Of a stretch of DNA of 64,000 nt, positions 1-9,602 are shown one piece after another (the first letter of the stretch is position 1; each line of letters starts with the position of its first letter). Source of the DNA: CAYORM01 sp964406375 (GTDB lineage Bacteria; Pseudomonadota; Alphaproteobacteria; DSM-16000; Inquilinaceae); NCBI GenBank assembly GCA_964406375.1, contig CAYORM010000007.1, positions 1 through 64,000 of the forward strand, in the 5' to 3' direction. The notes beneath the pieces were generated by a model. The model saw only the letters and a list, made by a program, of their open reading frames with translations, had not been told where the DNA came from and made no database searches. Made by a program: the position numbers and the translations under genes.

Positions 1-1644
1 ACGGATGATCAGCTGCGGGCGATCGAGGAGGTGCTCGACGATCTCGGCGCCGGCACGCCGATGGACCGGCTGGTCTGCGGCGATGTCGGCTTCGGCAAGA
101 CCGAGGTGGCCATGCGTGCTGCCTTCGTCGCGGCGATGGCCGGGCACCAGGTCGCGGTCGTGGTGCCGACGACGCTGCTCGCCCGGCAGCACTTCAAGAC
201 CTTCAGCGAACGCTTCAAGGGGCTGCCGATCCGCATCGGCCAGCTGTCACGGATGGTGCCGGCGAAGGAGCAGAAGCTCGTCCGCGACGAGCTGGCCGAG
301 GGCCGCTGTGACATCGTCATCGGCACCCACGCGATCCTGTCGGCCCAGGTGCGGTTCCGTGATCTCGGTCTCGTCATCGTCGATGAGGAGCAGCATTTCG
401 GCGTCAAGCAGAAGGAGCGGCTGAAGGCGTTGCGGGCCGATGTCCATGTATTGACGCTGTCGGCGACGCCGATCCCGCGGACGCTGCAGATGTCGCTGTC
501 GGGCGTGCGCGAGCTGTCGCTGATCGCGACGCCGCCGGTCGACCGGCTGGCGGTCCGGACCTCGGTCCTGCCCTTCGATCCGGTGATCATTCGCGAAGCG
601 TTGATGCGCGAGCATTTCCGGGGCGGCCAGGCCTATTATGTCTGCCCGCATATCGAGGACCTTCCCGAGGTCGAGCGCATGCTGCGCGAGCTCGTGCCCG
701 AGGTGAAGCTGGCGGTCGCCAATGGCCAGATGTCGGCGTCCCGGCTCGAGGAGGTGATGGGCGCCTTCTATGACGGGCAGTTCGACGTGCTGATCTCGAC
801 GGCGATCGTCGAATCCGGCCTCGACGTTCCCTCGGCCAACACGATGATCGTGCACCGCGCCGACCTCTTCGGGCTCGCCCAGCTCTATCAGCTCCGCGGC
901 CGGATCGGGCGCTCCAAGCTGCGCGGCTACGCCTATCTCACCTATGATCCGCGCAAGCCGCTCAGCAAGACGGCCGAACAGCGGCTGCACGTCATCGAGA
1001 CGCTCGACACGCTCGGGGCGGGCTTCACCCTCGCCAGTCACGACATGGACATCCGTGGCGCCGGCAACCTTCTGGGTGAGGAGCAGTCGGGCCATATCCG
1101 CGAGGTCGGGACCGAGCTCTACCAGCAGATGCTGGAGGAGGCGGTACGCGCCGCGCGCAGCGGCGCCACCTCGGTCGACGAGCTGCCTGAGGAGGGCTGG
1201 TCGCCGCAGATCAATCTCGGCGTGCCGGTGCTGATTCCCGAGAGTTATGTCGCCGATCTGCATGTCCGGCTCGATCTCTACCGCCGGCTGTCGACATTGA
1301 CGGACAAGGCCGAGATCGATGGTTTCGCGGCCGAGCTGATCGATCGGTTCGGCCCCCTGCCGCCCGAGGCGTCGAACCTCCTCGATCTCATGGACATCAA
1401 ACGGCTGTGCCGCCTCGCCGGCATCGAGAAGCTCGATGTCGGGCCGAAGGGTGCGGTGGTGACGCTGCGCAACAACACCTTCGCCAAGCCGGACCGGTTG
1501 GTCGCCTACATCCAGAAGCAGGGCGGGGCGATGAAGCTGAGGCCGGACCAGAAGCTCGTCTATGTCCGCGGCTGGGAGGACCCGAAGCGGCGGATCGAGG
1601 GGGCGCGGCGGCTGACGCGCGAACTCGCCGACCTCACCGTGTGA
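1..1644 (+). CDS. mfd: Transcription-repair coupling factor Mfd, C-terminal part (5' truncated)
   Basis: Mfd is the SF2 translocase that pushes stalled RNA polymerase off DNA lesions and recruits UvrA. The frame is open from base 1, so the N-terminal UvrB-like and polymerase-interacting domains lie outside the window. What remains is the RecG-like motor and the C-terminal autoinhibitory region. The Walker A motif GDVGFGKT is encoded at about 79-102 and the DEEQ box at 382-393. The SGLDVPSANT and QLRGRIGRS motifs of helicase motifs V and VI follow. The C-terminal region with the VRLDLYRRL stretch is typical of Mfd and separates it from RecG. Its last 11 bases overlap the end of the convergent DsbA-family gene. 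Confidence 0.97.
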   Translation, partial: TDDQLRAIEEVLDDLGAGTPMDRLVCGDVGFGKTEVAMRAAFVAAMAGHQVAVVVPTTLLARQHFKTFSERFKGLPIRIGQLSRMVPAKEQKLVRDELAEGRCDIVIGTHAILSAQVRFRDLGLVIVDEEQHFGVKQKERLKALRADVHVLTLSATPIPRTLQMSLSGVRELSLIATPPVDRLAVRTSVLPFDPVIIREALMREHFRGGQAYYVCPHIEDLPEVERMLRELVPEVKLAVANGQMSASRLEEVMGAFYDGQFDVLISTAIVESGLDVPSANTMIVHRADLFGLAQLYQLRGRIGRSKLRGYAYLTYDPRKPLSKTAEQRLHVIETLDTLGAGFTLASHDMDIRGAGNLLGEEQSGHIREVGTELYQQMLEEAVRAARSGATSVDELPEEGWSPQINLGVPVLIPESYVADLHVRLDLYRRLSTLTDKAEIDGFAAELIDRFGPLPPEASNLLDLMDIKRLCRLAGIEKLDVGPKGAVVTLRNNTFAKPDRLVAYIQKQGGAMKLRPDQKLVYVRGWEDPKRRIEGARRLTRELADLTV

Positions 1645-2296
1645 GCGCCGGCTGCTGCCGGGCTGCCGCTTCCAGCCCGGCGAGGTCGAGCAGGGGCAGG
1701 AAGGCCGAAGGATCCTGGGCGCCGGAGAGCGCGAACCGCCCGGCGAAGACGAAGCACGGAACGGCGTGGATGCCGGCGCGACGCGCCGCCCGATCGGCTT
1801 GGCGCAGCCGGGGGACATCCGCCGTCCCGTCGAGATGGCGGCGCACGAGGTCGGGCGGCACCCCGCAGCGTGCCGCGGCGGCGGCGAGTACCGCCCGGTC
1901 GCCGAGGTCGAGCCCCTCGACGAAATGCGCGCAGAACAGCGTCTCGATCAGCGGTTCGACCGGCTGGCCGAGCTCGGTTGCCAGCATGACGGTACGGTGG
2001 GCATCCGTCGTGTTGGGTACCCGTCGCGTCTCTGCGAGGCGGATGGCGATGCCCTCGGCAAGCGCCGCATCGGCCACCTGGGCGTCCATCTCGATGACCC
2101 GCTGCAGCGTGCCGAGCCGGCTGATCGCGAAGGCGTAGCGATCGACTCCCTCCGGCGGCAGGCCGGGATGGAGCTGGAACATCCGCCAGCGGACGGTCAG
2201 CGCGAAGCCCGGTCGCAGCGCGAGGGCGCGCTCGAACCGACGCTTGCCGATCCAGCACCAGGGGCAGGTCACGTCATAGTAGACGTCCACGGACAT
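1634..2296 (-). CDS. DsbA family oxidoreductase (FrnE-like)
   Basis: Thioredoxin-fold protein of 220 residues with the active-site CPWC motif at residues 11-14, placed right after the first beta strand (VDVYYDVTCPWCWIGKRRFE) as in the FrnE/2-hydroxychromene isomerase branch of DsbA proteins. There is no signal peptide, so it should be cytoplasmic, unlike classical periplasmic DsbA. The cis-proline loop reads GIHAVPCF. FrnE-type proteins act as thiol-disulfide oxidoreductases or isomerases; the substrate is unknown here. It converges on mfd with an 11-base overlap. The HD hydrolase lies 51 bases upstream on the same strand. Confidence 0.9.
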   Translation of the reverse strand: MSVDVYYDVTCPWCWIGKRRFERALALRPGFALTVRWRMFQLHPGLPPEGVDRYAFAISRLGTLQRVIEMDAQVADAALAEGIAIRLAETRRVPNTTDAHRTVMLATELGQPVEPLIETLFCAHFVEGLDLGDRAVLAAAAARCGVPPDLVRRHLDGTADVPRLRQADRAARRAGIHAVPCFVFAGRFALSGAQDPSAFLPLLDLAGLEAAARQQPALTR

Positions 2297-2347
2297 GGAC
2301 GAATCATATCGCCCCGTCCGCCTTCCGCGCCAAGGGCGCGGTTCGCA

Positions 2348-2923
2348 TCAATCGTCGAACAGCTCGTGGAAACGCGCAAGGAAGGCCGCCTTTGCTGCGC
2401 CAGGTGCCATCGCCTCCAGCGGCGCCGTCCGCTCGCGGCGGCGATAGCCGAGGATGCGGCGCGCCTCGGCCTCGTCGAAGCCCGCGAGGTCGACGGCCTC
2501 GCTGAAGGCGGCGGTGCGGTCCGCCCGCTTGATCGCCCGGCGTACCGCGTCCGGCAGCACCGGAGGCAGACGGAAGCGGATGTGGATGGCGCGGTGCAGC
2601 CGCTCCTCGATCGCCCGGTAGTCGCCGCCCAGCGCCGCCTTGAAGGGTGAGATCATGTCGCCGATCACATATTCCGGCGCATCGTGCAGCAGCGCGGCAA
2701 GGCGCCAGCGCCGGTCGGTGAGGGCGGGACCGGCGATCTCCTCGACGATGAGGGAATGCTGCGCGACTGAAAGCCCGAATGCACCGGTCGTCTGGCCGTT
2801 CCAGCGCGCCACGCGTGAGAGACCCTGGGCGACGTCCTCGATCTCGACATCGAGCGGAGAGGGGTCGAGCAGGTCGAGGCGGCGACCGCTCAGCATGCGT
2901 TGCCAGGCGCGCGGGGGCTTCAT
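2348..2923 (-). CDS. HD domain phosphohydrolase (YfbR-like)
   Basis: This 191-residue protein shows the metal-binding pattern of HD hydrolases: H in VAQHSLIV, the HD pair in LLHDAPEYV, and a later D in IKRADRTAAF. HDAPEYVIGD is characteristic of the YfbR/HDDC2 branch, which removes phosphate from deoxynucleoside 5'-monophosphates. That substrate is inferred from the family. The start is the ATG at 2923; a much longer open frame extends upstream to 3172, but that part reads like non-coding sequence. It is divergent from the PhoH-like gene. Confidence 0.85.
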   Translation of the reverse strand: MKPPRAWQRMLSGRRLDLLDPSPLDVEIEDVAQGLSRVARWNGQTTGAFGLSVAQHSLIVEEIAGPALTDRRWRLAALLHDAPEYVIGDMISPFKAALGGDYRAIEERLHRAIHIRFRLPPVLPDAVRRAIKRADRTAAFSEAVDLAGFDEAEARRILGYRRRERTAPLEAMAPGAAKAAFLARFHELFDD

Positions 2924-3204
2924 GGGGGCTGAATGCGGCGGCCGGCAGGCCGGTGGCAAGCCTTTCGTGAGAGCCGCTACATCTCGTGTGAATTTTCTGC
3001 GGCAGCCCCAGATTCTGCTTTCGGAGCGGGGGGCAGCGTGACAGGCTTTCGCCTGAAGTTCGGATCGCCATCGCCCTGGAGGTGAAGGACGTCCATGACG
3101 CATCGGCCCGTTCCGGCGGCTTTGGCCGCTTCCGGTAGCGCGCGGCAGGGCCGCGGCGCCGCGGTCCCGCAAACGGCGACGCCATGGAACGGAGGGTGAC
3201 GGGC

Positions 3205-3933
<729 letters not shown>

Positions 3934-4014
3934 CGCCGGTCGGCGGCGTGCCGCTGGCGACACGGCCGGCGCATCCCACATCTGGTGAAGTCAGACCGTG
4001 AGAGGAGCCTCCCC

Positions 4015-5031
4015 ATGATGCGGGCCGTCGGATATCGCGCCAATCTGCCGATCGAGGACGAGCAATCCCTGATCGACCTCGAGCTGCCGCAGCCGGTGCC
4101 TGGTCCGCAGGATCTGCTGGTGCGGGTCGCGGCGGTCTCGGTCAATCCGGTCGATGTGAAGCAGCGTGCCAAGGCGCCGCCACCTGCGGGTGCGGCCCGC
4201 ATCCTCGGCTTCGACGCGGCCGGCACGGTCGAGGCGACCGGCCCCGAGGTGACGCTGTTCCGCCCCGGCGACGAGGTGTTCTATGCCGGCGCGATCGACC
4301 GGCCGGGCACCAATGCCGAGTATCACGTCGTCGATGCCCGCATCGTCGGCCGAAAGCCGCGTAACCTGTCCTTCGCCGAGGCGGCGTCGATGCCGTTGAC
4401 CGCGATCACCGCCTGGGAGCTGCTCTTCGACCGGCTGGGTGTACCGGTCGGCAGGCGGGCGGGATCGGAGAGGCTGCTCGTCATCGGCGGCGCCGGCGGT
4501 GTCGGCTCGATGCTGATCCAGCTCGCGCGCCGGCTGACCGGCCTCACCATCATCGCCACCGCGTCTCGGCCCGAGACGCGGGACTGGTGCCTCGAGCTCG
4601 GGGCGCATCACGTGATCGACCACAGTGCCGGGCTGGTGCCGGAGCTACGCCGCATCGGCCATCCCGAGGTCGAGATGATCGCCGCGCTGACCGCCAGCGA
4701 CCGCCACATGCCGGTCTTCCCCGAGATCGTGGCACCGCAGGGCCGCATCGCGATGATCGACGATCCAGCTGTAGTCGACGTCGTGCCGCTGAAGCGCAAG
4801 AGCGTCTCGTTCCACTGGGAGCTGATGTTCACCCGGCCGCTCTTCGGCACTCCCGACATCGCGGCGCAGCACCGGTTGCTCGACGATGTCGCGGGGCTGG
4901 TCGAGGCGGGGCTGCTGCGTCCGACCATGACGACCTGCCTTGAGGGAATCAGCGCCGCCCAGCTGCGCAAGGCGCATGCGATGATCGAGAGCGGCCGGAC
5001 CCGCGGCAAGGTCGTGCTGCAGGGCTGGTGA
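4015..5031 (+). CDS. Zinc-type alcohol dehydrogenase-like protein (MDR superfamily, adh_fam_1)
   Basis: Medium-chain dehydrogenase/reductase of 338 residues. The N-terminus MMRAVGYRANLPIEDEQSL and the early VSVNPVDVKQR segment are diagnostic of the adh_fam_1 group, related to quinone oxidoreductases. The NAD(P)-binding loop is GGAGGVGSM, followed by a Rossmann region ending with HHVIDHS. The catalytic zinc cysteine of true alcohol dehydrogenases is not seen, so a zinc-free reductase of enones or quinones is likely; that is inference. The ATG at 4015 has GAGAGGAG about 8 bases upstream. The toxin-antitoxin operator region follows directly. Confidence 0.9.
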   Translation: MMRAVGYRANLPIEDEQSLIDLELPQPVPGPQDLLVRVAAVSVNPVDVKQRAKAPPPAGAARILGFDAAGTVEATGPEVTLFRPGDEVFYAGAIDRPGTNAEYHVVDARIVGRKPRNLSFAEAASMPLTAITAWELLFDRLGVPVGRRAGSERLLVIGGAGGVGSMLIQLARRLTGLTIIATASRPETRDWCLELGAHHVIDHSAGLVPELRRIGHPEVEMIAALTASDRHMPVFPEIVAPQGRIAMIDDPAVVDVVPLKRKSVSFHWELMFTRPLFGTPDIAAQHRLLDDVAGLVEAGLLRPTMTTCLEGISAAQLRKAHAMIESGRTRGKVVLQGW

Positions 5032-5043
5032 GGCCTGCCCCTT

Positions 5044-5085
5044 GTGGATTGTCCACTGCAGGACTAAATTGTCTAAACAGTCCTG
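5044..5085. promoter_or_regulatory. Palindromic operator and probable promoter of the Xre/RES operon
   Basis: Two inverted repeats lie 82-123 bases before the antitoxin ATG. The first is GTGGA-TTG-TCCAC (5044-5056). The second is CAGGACT, 13 bases, AGTCCTG (5059-5085), a perfect 7-base repeat. A weak sigma-70-like pair, TTGTGG (5043-5048) and TAAATT (5065-5070) with 16 bases between, falls across the repeats. A repressor bound there would block polymerase, as expected for an autoregulated toxin-antitoxin operon. The repeats are seen directly; their role is inferred. Confidence 0.55.
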
Positions 5086-5166
5086 ATTGAGACTTGGCTG
5101 TTCGGAATGTCCGGCGGCCCGGCGCGGGGCCGCCGTCAGCGGCGGGCAACCGAAAGGTGGACGGCC

Positions 5167-5574
5167 ATGGCGAACGCCGAGGGGCGCAGTGCGGCGGCAG
5201 TATCGGACGCGGCGATGGCGAAGGCGGGGTTGCGAGCCTTCTTCGCCATCGCCGAGCGCTGGGATCTGTCGACCGCCGAGCAGATGCGGCTGCTCGGCCT
5301 GCCGGCGCGCTCGACCTTCTTTAAGTGGAAGAAGGACCCGCCGGCCGATCTGCCGCGCGACACGCTGGAGCGGCTCTCCTACATCCTCGGCATCTGGAAG
5401 GCGCTGCAGATCCTGCTGCCCGATACGGCGGCTGCGGATCGCTGGGTGCGCATGCCGAACGACGCACCGCCCTTCGGCGGACGGCCGGCGCTGGACCGCA
5501 TGCTGTCCGGCAATGTCGCCGATCTCTACGTCGTCCGCAGCTATCTCGACGCCGAACGGGGCGGGTGGGCGTGA
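5167..5574 (+). CDS. Antitoxin, Xre/MbcA/ParS family with toxin-binding domain (DUF2384-type)
   Basis: This 135-residue protein has an Xre-like helix-turn-helix at about residues 25-58 (AERWDLSTAEQMRLLGLPARSTFFKW). The C-terminal DUF2384 toxin-binding half (about 64-135) has the family pattern LERLSYILGIWKALQILLP and the terminal LYVVRSYLDAERGGWA, which in relatives plugs the RES active site. The ATG at 5167 is preferred over an upstream start at 5107 because homologues begin close to the HTH. The stop codon overlaps the toxin's GTG in a GTGA junction (5571-5574), so the two are translationally coupled. It probably represses its own operon through the palindromes upstream. Confidence 0.88.
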   Translation: MANAEGRSAAAVSDAAMAKAGLRAFFAIAERWDLSTAEQMRLLGLPARSTFFKWKKDPPADLPRDTLERLSYILGIWKALQILLPDTAAADRWVRMPNDAPPFGGRPALDRMLSGNVADLYVVRSYLDAERGGWA

Positions 5575-6278
5575 CGGTGCAAGGGGCCGCCGTTCCGGCG
5601 CCGGATGAGGTGCCGGTCCGGCCGGTGCGCTGGAACCCGTGCTGGCGCATCGTGCCGAGTCGCTTCCCGCCGATCGATCTGTTCGATCGCATCGCCGATC
5701 CCGCCGATTGGGAGGCGCTGGCCGCGCTGGAATCCCTGACCAATGACCGGGTACGCGAGCAGATCGGTGCCCTCCATCTGGTGCCGGTGGCCGACCGTGT
5801 CTCGGGTCCGGGTGCGAGCGTGCTGATGGCGCCCTTCACCCATCCCAACCCGTCCGGCAGCCGCTTCGCCGAGCCCGGCCGCGGCGTTTTCTACGCCGCA
5901 CGCGCCCTCGACACCGCGGTCGCCGAGACGGTGCATCACCGCGCCGCCTTCCTGCACGCGACCCGCCAGCCGCGGATCGAGATCGACATGCGCGTCTATG
6001 CAGTGGATCTCGACGGCCGGCTGCACGACATCCGTGGCGGAGCCTGGAGCACGCTGACCGATCCCGACAGCTACGCCGCCTCGCAGGCTTTCGCGCGTCG
6101 GCTGCATGCGGCCGGGGCGGACGGCATCGCCTATGACAGCGTGCGCCACCGGGGCGGCGAATGCGCCGCGGTGTTCCGCCCGCGCCTTCTGTCGAACGTC
6201 CGGCAGGAGCGACATCTCTGCTATGTCTGGGACGGTACCCGCATCGCCCAGATCTATGAGAAGCGCGGCTTCGGCTGA
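5571..6278 (+). CDS. RES domain toxin (NAD+-degrading or ADP-ribosylating)
   Basis: RES-domain protein of 235 residues starting at a GTG inside the antitoxin stop codon. RES toxins (MbcT, ParT, Res) have an ADP-ribosyltransferase-like fold and either phosphorolyse or hydrolyse NAD+ or ADP-ribosylate a target. The conserved Arg is in CWRIVPSRF (R26). The Tyr and Glu lie in GRGVFYAARALDTAVAET (Y108, E119). The DGIAYDSVRHRGGECAAVF segment near the C-terminus is also typical. All key residues are present, so the toxin looks intact. Its last 25 bases overlap the end of the convergent MFS gene. Confidence 0.88.
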   Translation: MTVQGAAVPAPDEVPVRPVRWNPCWRIVPSRFPPIDLFDRIADPADWEALAALESLTNDRVREQIGALHLVPVADRVSGPGASVLMAPFTHPNPSGSRFAEPGRGVFYAARALDTAVAETVHHRAAFLHATRQPRIEIDMRVYAVDLDGRLHDIRGGAWSTLTDPDSYAASQAFARRLHAAGADGIAYDSVRHRGGECAAVFRPRLLSNVRQERHLCYVWDGTRIAQIYEKRGFG

Positions 6279-7567
6279 GGCGGCAGCGCGGCTGCCGGCT
6301 CGCCCGGCCGCGACAGGGTGAGGACGAGCATCGCCGCGACGAGGCAAAGCGCACCCGCGGCGACGAAGGCGGGCAGGTAGCTCGCGAAATTGGTGCGCGA
6401 GAAGCCGCCGCCGAAGGCTGCCGCCGCGGCGCCGAGCTGATGGGCGGCGAAAATCCATCCGAAGACCAGATTGGACCGTTCGCGGCCGAAGCGGTCGGCC
6501 GTCAGCTTCACCGTCGGCGGCACGGTCGCCACCCAGTCCAGCCCGTAGAAGACCGCGAAGAAGGACAGGCCGATGAGCGAGAAATCGGTGAGCGGCAGCG
6601 ACAGGAGCGACAGGCCGCGCAGCCCATAATACCAGAACAGCAGCCAGCGATTGTCATAGCGGTCGGCCAGCCAGCCCGAGCCGACGGTGCCGATGAAATC
6701 GAACACGCCGATCACGGCCAGCAGCCCGGCCGCGCCGATCGCGGCGATGCCGTAATCGCCGCACAGCGCCACGAAATGCGTCTGGACGAGGCCGTTGGTG
6801 CTCGCCCCGCAGACGAAGAAGGTGGCGAACAGAATCCAGAAGGTCCGGGTGCGGGCGGCATCGCGCAGCGCTTCGAGCGGGGCGAGCACCAGCACCGCAA
6901 GGCCGGGGCGGAAGGCCGGCGCCGGCACCACGGCCTGTTCGCCATAGGGCGGGAGGCCGAGATCGGCCGGCCGGTCGCGCATCAGCAGGAGGACGGCGAC
7001 GGCGGCGAGCGCGATCGCCAGGAGCACGACGCCCAGCGCCACGCGCCAGCCATGGGCCTCGGTGAGTGCAGCCAGGAGTGGCAGGAAGACGAGTTGGCCG
7101 GTCGCGGTGCTGGCGGTCAGAAGGCCGATGACGAGGCCGCGCCGCCGGGTGAACCAGCGTGTGGCCACGGTGGCACCGAGGACGAGTGCGGTGAGGCCGG
7201 TGCCGACCCCGACGACGACACCCCAGAGCAGCATCAGTTGCCACAGCCCGGTCATGATGAGCGACGCGCCGAGGCCCGCGAGGATCAGCCCGAGCGCCGA
7301 GAGGGCCACCGGGCGCAGCCCGAAGCGGTTCATGAAGGCGGCGGCGAAGGGCCCCATCAGGCCGAACAGGACGAGACGGATGGCGAGCGCCGTCGAGATC
7401 GCCTCAGCCGTCCAGCCGAACTCGGTCTGCAACGGCACGATCAGCACCCCGGGCGCGCCGACCGCCCCGGCCGTGACCAGCATGGTCAGGAAGGTCGTGG
7501 CGGCGACGACCCAGCCGTAATGGATGCCGCGCTGCGCCAGACGGTCGGCGATGCGATCCGAGATCAT
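6254..7567 (-). CDS. MFS transporter (oxalate/formate antiporter or MCT-like)
   Basis: A 437-residue, 12-helix major facilitator protein. The N-terminus HYGWVVAATTFLTMLVTAGAVGAPGVLIVPLQ and the loop ATRWFTRRRGLVIGL between helices 4 and 5 match the OFA/monocarboxylate branch. The central loop holds MRDRPADLGLPPYGE, as in that group. The substrate cannot be deduced. It is divergent from a TetR-type regulator, and a palindrome in the shared spacer suggests control by it. The 3' end overlaps the RES toxin gene by 25 bases. Confidence 0.9.
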   Translation of the reverse strand: MISDRIADRLAQRGIHYGWVVAATTFLTMLVTAGAVGAPGVLIVPLQTEFGWTAEAISTALAIRLVLFGLMGPFAAAFMNRFGLRPVALSALGLILAGLGASLIMTGLWQLMLLWGVVVGVGTGLTALVLGATVATRWFTRRRGLVIGLLTASTATGQLVFLPLLAALTEAHGWRVALGVVLLAIALAAVAVLLLMRDRPADLGLPPYGEQAVVPAPAFRPGLAVLVLAPLEALRDAARTRTFWILFATFFVCGASTNGLVQTHFVALCGDYGIAAIGAAGLLAVIGVFDFIGTVGSGWLADRYDNRWLLFWYYGLRGLSLLSLPLTDFSLIGLSFFAVFYGLDWVATVPPTVKLTADRFGRERSNLVFGWIFAAHQLGAAAAAFGGGFSRTNFASYLPAFVAAGALCLVAAMLVLTLSRPGEPAAALPPQPKPRFS

Positions 7568-7673
7568 GACCAGCCGGCCCCGGTGGCGGGCGCGGTCGTC
7601 GGGCCGGCCGGCCGCCGGTCAACGAGATCTCGCATCACTCTGCATCCTATGGCATGTATAGCGCGGGTCGAAA

Positions 7674-7695
7674 TTAGATGATGATCGACATCTAA
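7674..7695. promoter_or_regulatory. Candidate TetR operator palindrome
   Basis: TTAGATG at 7674-7680 and CATCTAA at 7689-7695 form a perfect 7-base inverted repeat around an 8-base centre that itself contains GATC. This gives 18 of 22 symmetrical bases. It sits in the spacer between the divergent MFS and TetR genes, 107 bases from the MFS start and 101 from the TetR start, in an AT-richer patch. Size and position suit a TetR dimer site. Binding is inferred. Confidence 0.55.
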
Positions 7696-7795
7696 AACGG
7701 CGCGGCACGCCGCCGCAGGCCGGGGCCCGAACTGATCAGGGGGTGTTGAGGAGGAGGTGGCCGACCGGGAAAGAGGGCAGCAGGCAGAGTTTGGC

Positions 7796-8428
7796 ATGAG
7801 AGTTTCGCGAGAGAGGGCGGCCGAGAGCCGCCAGAGAATCCTCGATGCGGCGTCAGAGATGTTCCGACAGAGAGGGTTCGACGGCGTCGGCCTGACCGAG
7901 CTGATGCGTGCTGCCGGCATGACCCATGGCGGTTTCTACGGACATTTCGCTTCCAAGGATGACTTGGCCGCCGAGGCCTGCCGTCGTGCCCTCGGCGATA
8001 CCGTCCGGCAATGGCAGGCGCTCGCTGCCGCGCGTGAGGCATCGGGCGAAGAGGAGGAGACGGGGGACGCCGTTCTGCTGGACCGGATCGTCGCCAGCTA
8101 CCTGTCGCCCCGCCACCGCGACGATGTGGCCGGCGGCTGCCCTCTCGCGGCGCTCGGCGGCGAGGTCAAGCGCAGGGAGCCGATCGTCGCACGCTCCTTC
8201 ACAGAGGGGCTGTGCACGCTCATCGACATCCTCGACGATGCGATGCCGGTCCGTGACGCGGCGGAGCGGCGTGCGGCCGTCCTCGCCCTGCTCTCCGGCA
8301 TGGTCGGGGCGCTGCTGCTGGCGCGGGCGGTCGACGACCCGGCGCTGTCGGCGGAGATCCTGGCCGCCGCCACTGCCCGCTTCGGCAGCCATGCGGGGCG
8401 GCCGGATGAAAACCCGCTGACGGATTGA
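7796..8428 (+). CDS. TetR/AcrR family transcriptional regulator
   Basis: Repressor-type regulator of 210 residues. The N-terminal HTH is clear: RILDAASEMFRQRGFDGVGL then LMRAAGMTHGGFYGHFASKDDL, the GGFYGHF variant common in repressors of efflux and xenobiotic genes. The C-terminal ligand domain carries GGCPLAALGGEV, typical of the TetR_C branch found with such HTHs. The ATG at 7796 matches homologue starts (MRVSRE); a GTG at 7757 would add 13 residues. It is divergent from the MFS carrier, which it probably controls through the palindrome at 7674-7695. Confidence 0.9.
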   Translation: MRVSRERAAESRQRILDAASEMFRQRGFDGVGLTELMRAAGMTHGGFYGHFASKDDLAAEACRRALGDTVRQWQALAAAREASGEEEETGDAVLLDRIVASYLSPRHRDDVAGGCPLAALGGEVKRREPIVARSFTEGLCTLIDILDDAMPVRDAAERRAAVLALLSGMVGALLLARAVDDPALSAEILAAATARFGSHAGRPDENPLTD

Positions 8429-8463
8429 GCTGCCGGCAGGCCGGCTCCGGTCGCGGCCGTCCA

Positions 8464-9399
8464 TCAGGCGGTCGCGGCGCGGTCATGCGGCGCACCGTCC
8501 GGTGCCCGGCCGGAATCGGCCGCCGTGCCCGGCGGCCGCAGCCGGGCCGCGTCACGCGCCGGCGGAACCCCGAACAGGCGGCGGTACTCGCGGCTGAACT
8601 GGGAGGGGCTCTCATAGCCGACGGCGAAGCCGATGCTACTGGCCTGCGCCTGTCGGGCGAGCAGCCGGCGGCGCGCCTCCTGCAGCCGGATCTGCTTTTG
8701 GAAGGCCAGCGGGCTCATCGCCGTCACCGCCTTGAAATGGCGGTGGAAGGTCGAAGTGCTCATCCCGGCCTCTGCCGCCAGGGTCTCGACGCGCAGCGGC
8801 CGGTCGAAATCGCGGCGGATCCGGGCGATCGCCCGGGCAATCTGCGACAGGCGGCTGTCGGCGCGCGCGACCTGCCGCAGCATCCCGCCCTGCGGACCGA
8901 GCAGCAGGCGGTAGAGGATCTCGCGCTCGGCCAACGGGGCCAGCATGGCGATGTCGCCCGGCCGGTCGAGCAGGCGGACGAGGCGCACCAGAGGGTCGAG
9001 CAGCTCGGCGGTCAGCGCGCTGACCGCCATGCCTGCGCCGCCGGGCATACCCTCGGCCGGCAGCGGCACCTCCAGCAGCATCGCCGCGAGCATCGCGGGG
9101 TCGAGATCGAGCGTCAGCCCGAGATAGGGGACGGCCGGGCTCGCCTCGCAGATATCGCCGGTCACCGGCAGATCGACGGTGGCGACGAGATAATGGGCCG
9201 CATCGTATTCGAAGGTGCGATTGCCGAGCACGATGCGCTTGCGGCCCTGCACGATGATGCAGAGCCGCGGCTGGTAGAGCGCCGGCATCGGCCCGGAGGG
9301 CCGGTCCGCCCGCAGCAGCCGCAGGCGCGGCACGGCACTGTATGGTGCCCCGCCATGGTGCCGCAGGATCAGCTCACGCAGAACGGTCAGCGGCTCCAT
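8464..9399 (-). CDS. AraC family transcriptional regulator (AraC_N type)
   Basis: This 311-residue protein has the AraC_N cupin-like ligand domain (PRLCIIVQGRKRIVLGNRTFEYDAAHYLV). The C-terminal double HTH follows: RVETLAAEAGMSTSTFHRHFKAVTAMSPLAFQK and AVGYESPSQFSREYRRLFG. YqhC, which activates aldehyde reductase genes in Escherichia coli, belongs to the same family. The divergent neighbour is an aldo/keto reductase, so a similar role is likely. The ATG at 9399 has GAGGAG 8 bases upstream; a longer frame to 9522 is unsupported. Confidence 0.9.
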   Translation of the reverse strand: MEPLTVLRELILRHHGGAPYSAVPRLRLLRADRPSGPMPALYQPRLCIIVQGRKRIVLGNRTFEYDAAHYLVATVDLPVTGDICEASPAVPYLGLTLDLDPAMLAAMLLEVPLPAEGMPGGAGMAVSALTAELLDPLVRLVRLLDRPGDIAMLAPLAEREILYRLLLGPQGGMLRQVARADSRLSQIARAIARIRRDFDRPLRVETLAAEAGMSTSTFHRHFKAVTAMSPLAFQKQIRLQEARRRLLARQAQASSIGFAVGYESPSQFSREYRRLFGVPPARDAARLRPPGTAADSGRAPDGAPHDRAATA

Positions 9400-9602
9400 G
9401 TCGTTGTCTCCTCGCCCGACGCGTGGGTGATCGCTCCCGGTCTGTCCGGTCCGGCGGCCGGAAAGCCGCAGGGTTGAGAGGATCGTGCAAGAGCACGGCA
9501 GCATCCGGCTAACACGCCGCACCGTCTGGCGCCATCTGCCGGAAACGGCCGCGCGGCGCGCGGTCCGGACAGCCTCATCCTGACAGACATGGGGAATGAG
9601 CC

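Noticed and set aside
2924..3172. 83-residue N-terminal extension of the HD hydrolase
   Set aside because: The translation is Arg/Pro-rich with no conserved pattern, and the region should hold the divergent promoters for the HD and PhoH-like genes.
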